DNA of 64,000 nt from Gaiellasilicea sp963850995 (GTDB lineage Bacteria; Actinomycetota; Thermoleophilia; Gaiellales; Gaiellaceae), in assembly GCA_963850995.1 (NCBI GenBank), contig CAWKNQ010000004.1, forward strand, positions 682,001-746,000, written 5' to 3'. Below are positions 61,839 through 64,000 of the stretch, in pieces (the first letter of the stretch is position 1; each line of letters opens with the position of its first letter). Under the pieces are notes generated by a model. It was given only the letters and a program-made list of their open reading frames with translations, made no database searches and was not told where the DNA came from. Both the position numbers and the translations under genes were made by a program.

Positions 61839-62470
61839 TCGAGGCCTGGAAGCGCGTGCTCGTGCTCGCGCCGCATACGGACGACGGTGAGTTCGGCTGC
61901 GGCGGCACGATGGCGCGCCTCGTCGAGGCGGGCGTCGAGGTGCACTACCACGCCTTCTCGATCGCCACGCGCTCGCTGCCGCCGGGGTTCGCTCCCGACA
62001 CGCTCGCGCGCGAGGTGCGCGAGGCGACCGGAGAGCTCGGGATCGCGGAGGCGCAGCTCACAGTGCACGACTTCGACGTCCGCACGTTTCCGGAACGGCG
62101 TCAGGACATCCTCGAGCTGCTCGTACAGGCCTGGGAGGAGCTGAAGCCGGACGCGGTCTTCCAGCCCTCCCACCACGACGTGCACCAGGACCACCAGACG
62201 ATCGCTCAGGAGGGCCTCCGCGCGTTCAAACGGACGACCGTGCTCGGCTACGAGATCCCCTGGAACAACTTCGACTTCGCCTACGGCGCCTACGTCGCGC
62301 TCGAGGAGCGGCACGTCGAGCGCAAGGTCGCCGCGCTCGAGCGCTACGCCTCGCAGCAGCACCGGCGCTACGCGAACCCGGACTACGTCTGGAACCTCGC
62401 CCGCGTGCACGGGATCAACGTGAACCGCGACTACGCGGAGTGCTTCCAGGTCTACCGCATCGTCGCGTAG
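61835..62470 (+). CDS. PIG-L family deacetylase
   Basis: 211 residues, zinc-dependent N-deacetylase acting on N-acetylglucosaminyl or similar substrates. Motif 1: VLVLAPHTDDGEFGCGGTMARLVEAG (variant of PHPDDE with Thr for Pro). HxxH-type motif: FQPSHHDVHQDHQTIAQEG with the zinc histidine. Ends EIPWNNFDFAYGAYVAL and YANPDYVWNLARVHG. GTG overlaps the ligase stop by 4 bases. In this context it may deacetylate a sugar of the surface glycan or of a mycothiol-like compound; MshB-like ligands are not obvious. Confidence 0.92.
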   Translation: MIEAWKRVLVLAPHTDDGEFGCGGTMARLVEAGVEVHYHAFSIATRSLPPGFAPDTLAREVREATGELGIAEAQLTVHDFDVRTFPERRQDILELLVQAWEELKPDAVFQPSHHDVHQDHQTIAQEGLRAFKRTTVLGYEIPWNNFDFAYGAYVALEERHVERKVAALERYASQQHRRYANPDYVWNLARVHGINVNRDYAECFQVYRIVA

Positions 62471-62475
62471 CTCGG

Positions 62476-62501
62476 GGAACGCGGCCGCTCGTTTTGGGTA
62501 T
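62476..62501 (+). promoter_or_regulatory. possible stress-sigma promoter GGAAC-N15-GGGTAT
   Basis: GGAAC at 62476-62480 and GGGTAT at 62496-62501, spaced 15 bases, resembles the general-stress sigma (SigB/SigF) pattern of actinobacteria. It lies 26 bases before the ATG at 62528. Chance occurrence in GC-rich DNA is not excluded. Confidence 0.3.
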
Positions 62502-62527
62502 CTACCTGAGAAGAGCCCATTTCGAGC

Positions 62528-63254
62528 ATGCGCGTGAAACAGCCAGAGATCACAGCGTCGCTGGTCGCCCTAGGCCTCGCGGCAGCCTTCATCGGCAGCG
62601 GGTCCGCGTCGCGCGGGCGGCGAGGCGGCGGTTCACCGGTACGACGTGAGCGTGACCGGATCGGTGACGACGCGCGTGAACGACGGCGCAACCGAGCTCC
62701 GGCTCTCGTACGAGCTCGTCTTCCCGCGCGTGGCGGTGCGCGTGAATCCGAACCAACCGGCGAACGCCGCCATCTCGGCTGCGAAGGCGGGGACCGCGTC
62801 CGGACGGTTCGAGCTCGAGAGCCGCGTCGCATCGAGCTCCTGCGCCGCCTCGTTCGCGTTCGCGGGGCTCGGCGCCGCCTTGGACGTCAAGGCGTACCGC
62901 GCGCAGGTCGAGAAGCCGCGCTTCGTGCTGCGGGCGCTGCTCACGCCCTCCGCCCTCCAGGCGCTCACGGCGCGCGTCCAGGACGTCAAGAGCGGCTGCG
63001 CCGGCGCCCCGACGGGCACCGCCCAGGCTCCCGGTGGTAGCTTCGCGGCCGGACCAGGCATCGTCGGGCTCATCGGCGACGTCCCGGGTGCGACCTTCCA
63101 GCGGCAGACGTGGCAGACCGCGTCGATCCCGGTCAGGCAGCTGCTCGGCGGTCGCAGCTTCACGCTCGACACCGGCACCCGGCAGGAAACGCTTCCCGAC
63201 CGGGAGCTTTCCGGTCGCGTGAGCGTGGAGTTCCGGCCGACCGCCGTCCGCTAG
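62528..63254 (+). CDS. exported uncharacterised protein, frameshifted near 62610
   Basis: About 241 residues when joined. ATG 62528 begins MRVKQPEITASLVALGLAAAFIGSGSAS, a signal peptide; dropping one C near 62610 continues AGGEAAVHRYDVSVTGSVTTRV, giving a plausible AxA cleavage site. The body is beta-rich: ELRLSYELVFPRVAVRVN, SSCAASFAFAGLGAALDVKAYR, a conserved pair of cysteines and ASIPVRQLLGGRSFTLDTGT. No family is recognised. The extra base fits the insertion bias seen elsewhere. It converges on the ArsR-like regulator with a 4-base overlap. Confidence 0.6.
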
Positions 63255-63850
63255 CGCTCGGCGGTCCGCGTCTGCGGAAGCGCGCGGTAGGTGACGTAGA
63301 CGAGCGTGGCGTTCGGGTCGCGGTCGGCCTCAGGCTTGCGGCGGTCGCGCAGCCAGCGGACGACGAGCTCGGAGAGCTCGTCCACGTCCTCGCGGCTCGC
63401 GTAGACGCCCCAGCCGCCGATGAAGGCGGTCTCGCGCCACTCGTCGGAGTGCTCGCCCTCGTTGCGGCCGTGGATGTAGCGGCGGATCGCGTCCTCGTCG
63501 CGGCCGATCATCGTGCTCTCGAGCTGCGCGACGGCGGCGTCGTACTCCGGATCTTCCGCCGGCGCCGACGAGATCAGGCCGACCCGGCTCGGCTCGCGCT
63601 TCCACCAGCGCTCGCGCCCCTTGCGGCGCTCGAAGTCCTCGACGATCAGGCCGACCGCGGCCAGCGCGCGCAGGTGGTAGCTCGTGGCGCCGCTCGACTC
63701 CCCCAGGTCCCGTGCCAGCATCGACGCGGTGGCCGGCCCGTCGGCGAGCGACTCGAGCAGCCGCAGCCGCAGAGGATGGGCGAGGGCCTTCACCTCGCGT
63801 GCGCCGAGCGAGCGGGCCGGCAGGAGCGAAGGCTTCACCGGTGGGACCAT
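63251..63850 (-). CDS. ArsR/HTH_20-type transcriptional regulator
   Basis: 199 residues. HTH: REVKALAHPLRLRLLESLADGPATASMLARDLGESSGATSYHLRALAAVGLIVEDFER (in part ATASMLARDLGESSGATSYHLRAL), then a C-terminal part FERRKGRERWWKREPSR that is typical of the long ArsR-like regulators with a helix-strand extension. No metal-sensing cysteine cluster is visible, so ligand sensing is uncertain. Divergent from the Tat-exported gene at 63908, with 57 bases between. Confidence 0.88.
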   Translation of the reverse strand: MVPPVKPSLLPARSLGAREVKALAHPLRLRLLESLADGPATASMLARDLGESSGATSYHLRALAAVGLIVEDFERRKGRERWWKREPSRVGLISSAPAEDPEYDAAVAQLESTMIGRDEDAIRRYIHGRNEGEHSDEWRETAFIGGWGVYASREDVDELSELVVRWLRDRRKPEADRDPNATLVYVTYRALPQTRTAER

Positions 63851-63895
63851 AAAGCCGCACTCCGCTGCGTGTTTTCAAAGCGCGGCACGTTTCGG

Positions 63896-63917
63896 TAATA
63901 TTTAGGCATGCCTAAAT
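63896..63917 (+). promoter_or_regulatory. leaderless promoter TAATAT and DtxR/MntR-like palindrome on the start codon
   Basis: TAATAT (63896-63901) is a -10 hexamer 6 bases before the ATG at 63908. Overlapping it is the perfect 18-base palindrome ATTTAGGCATGCCTAAAT (63900-63917), whose centre is the ATG itself. The TTAGG...CCTAA arms resemble DtxR/IdeR/MntR-type metal boxes. Bound repressor would cover the transcription and translation start. The assignment to a metal regulator is inference. Confidence 0.6.
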
Positions 63918-64000
63918 TCTCGCGCCGGACGCTGCTGGCCGGGGCTGCGCCGATCGTGGCCGCACCCGTGCTCGGCAAGCTCGCCCTCGACGGCAACGCG
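63908..64000 (+). CDS. Tat-exported protein, 3' end outside window
   Basis: 31 codons to the window edge: a twin-arginine signal peptide with KFSRRTLLAGAAPIVAAP. SRRTLL is the Tat motif, followed by a hydrophobic stretch. The start is fixed by the leaderless -10 element and the palindrome. The mature protein is not visible, so function is unknown; control by a DtxR/MntR-like box would point to iron or manganese metabolism. Confidence 0.7.
   Translation, partial: MPKFSRRTLLAGAAPIVAAPVLGKLALDGNA

Overview
This is a high-GC, gene-dense, mostly plus-strand bacterial segment. It has futalosine-type menaquinone genes, an actinobacterial-style menaquinol-cytochrome c reductase with a three-helix Rieske protein, chains of cistrons overlapping by GTGA or ATGA, many GTG/TTG starts, and many genes with a TAnnnT -10 element 6-11 bases before the start codon and no Shine-Dalgarno (leaderless mRNAs). 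Together these suggest an actinomycetote, probably a deep-branching Thermoleophilia/Gaiellales-like lineage. That placement is inference; no rRNA or tRNA gene was seen.

Layout. 1-3.8 kb: end of an AI-2E-type transporter, hemB, hemL and small uncharacterised genes. 3.8-13.5 kb: DUF1353, ubiD, qcrABC, ubiX, ubiE, a polyprenyl synthase and mqnE-mqnA-mqnC, a tightly packed menaquinone and quinol-oxidation block. 13.5-19.2 kb: a block of palindromic repeats, a secreted phosphodiester glycosidase, DedA, and a DegT aminotransferase plus a membrane nucleotide-sugar dehydratase/epimerase (surface glycan). 19.2-25 kb: divergent exported phosphatases, a PhoX-like protein and a large phosphatase/5'-nucleotidase fusion. 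25-33 kb: a DUF354 protein, a dimethylformamidase-like protein, LysR plus an iron-type alcohol dehydrogenase, then an operon of flavoprotein, two-subunit class I fumarase and phosphosulfolactate-synthase-like protein. 33-36 kb: a broken collagen-like surface gene and housekeeping fragments. 36-50 kb: an IclR-controlled catabolic island (U32-like protein, oligopeptide-type ABC transporter, creatininase, muconate-lactonizing-type enzyme, amidohydrolases, AAC(3)-like protein, Gfo/Idh/MocA oxidoreductase). 50-53 kb: YeiH-type and TauE/SafE-type exporters with a LacI regulator. 53-59 kb: a serine hydrolase, a cupin and assimilatory sulfate genes, including an in-frame CysH-CysD fusion and a sulfate-binding lipoprotein. 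59-64 kb: DUF4395, exported proteins, O-antigen ligase, PIG-L deacetylase, an ArsR-like regulator and the start of a Tat-exported protein under a DtxR/MntR-like palindrome.

Themes. Sulfur chemistry recurs: sulfate activation and reduction, two putative sulfite/sulfonate exporter families, and a ComA-like enzyme that in known relatives adds sulfite to phosphoenolpyruvate. Phosphate scavenging (three exported phosphoester hydrolases) and surface polysaccharide work are also visible. The most promising little-described unit is 27.6-33.0 kb, where two matching 7-3-7 palindromes sit at the LysR start and just before the flavoprotein-fumarase-ComA operon.

Data quality. At least nine otherwise well-conserved reading frames are interrupted by one-base indels, nearly all apparent insertions. 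I treat most as probable sequence errors and give the full gene span. No CRISPR array, insertion sequence, prophage or gene-free stretch above 300 bases was seen.
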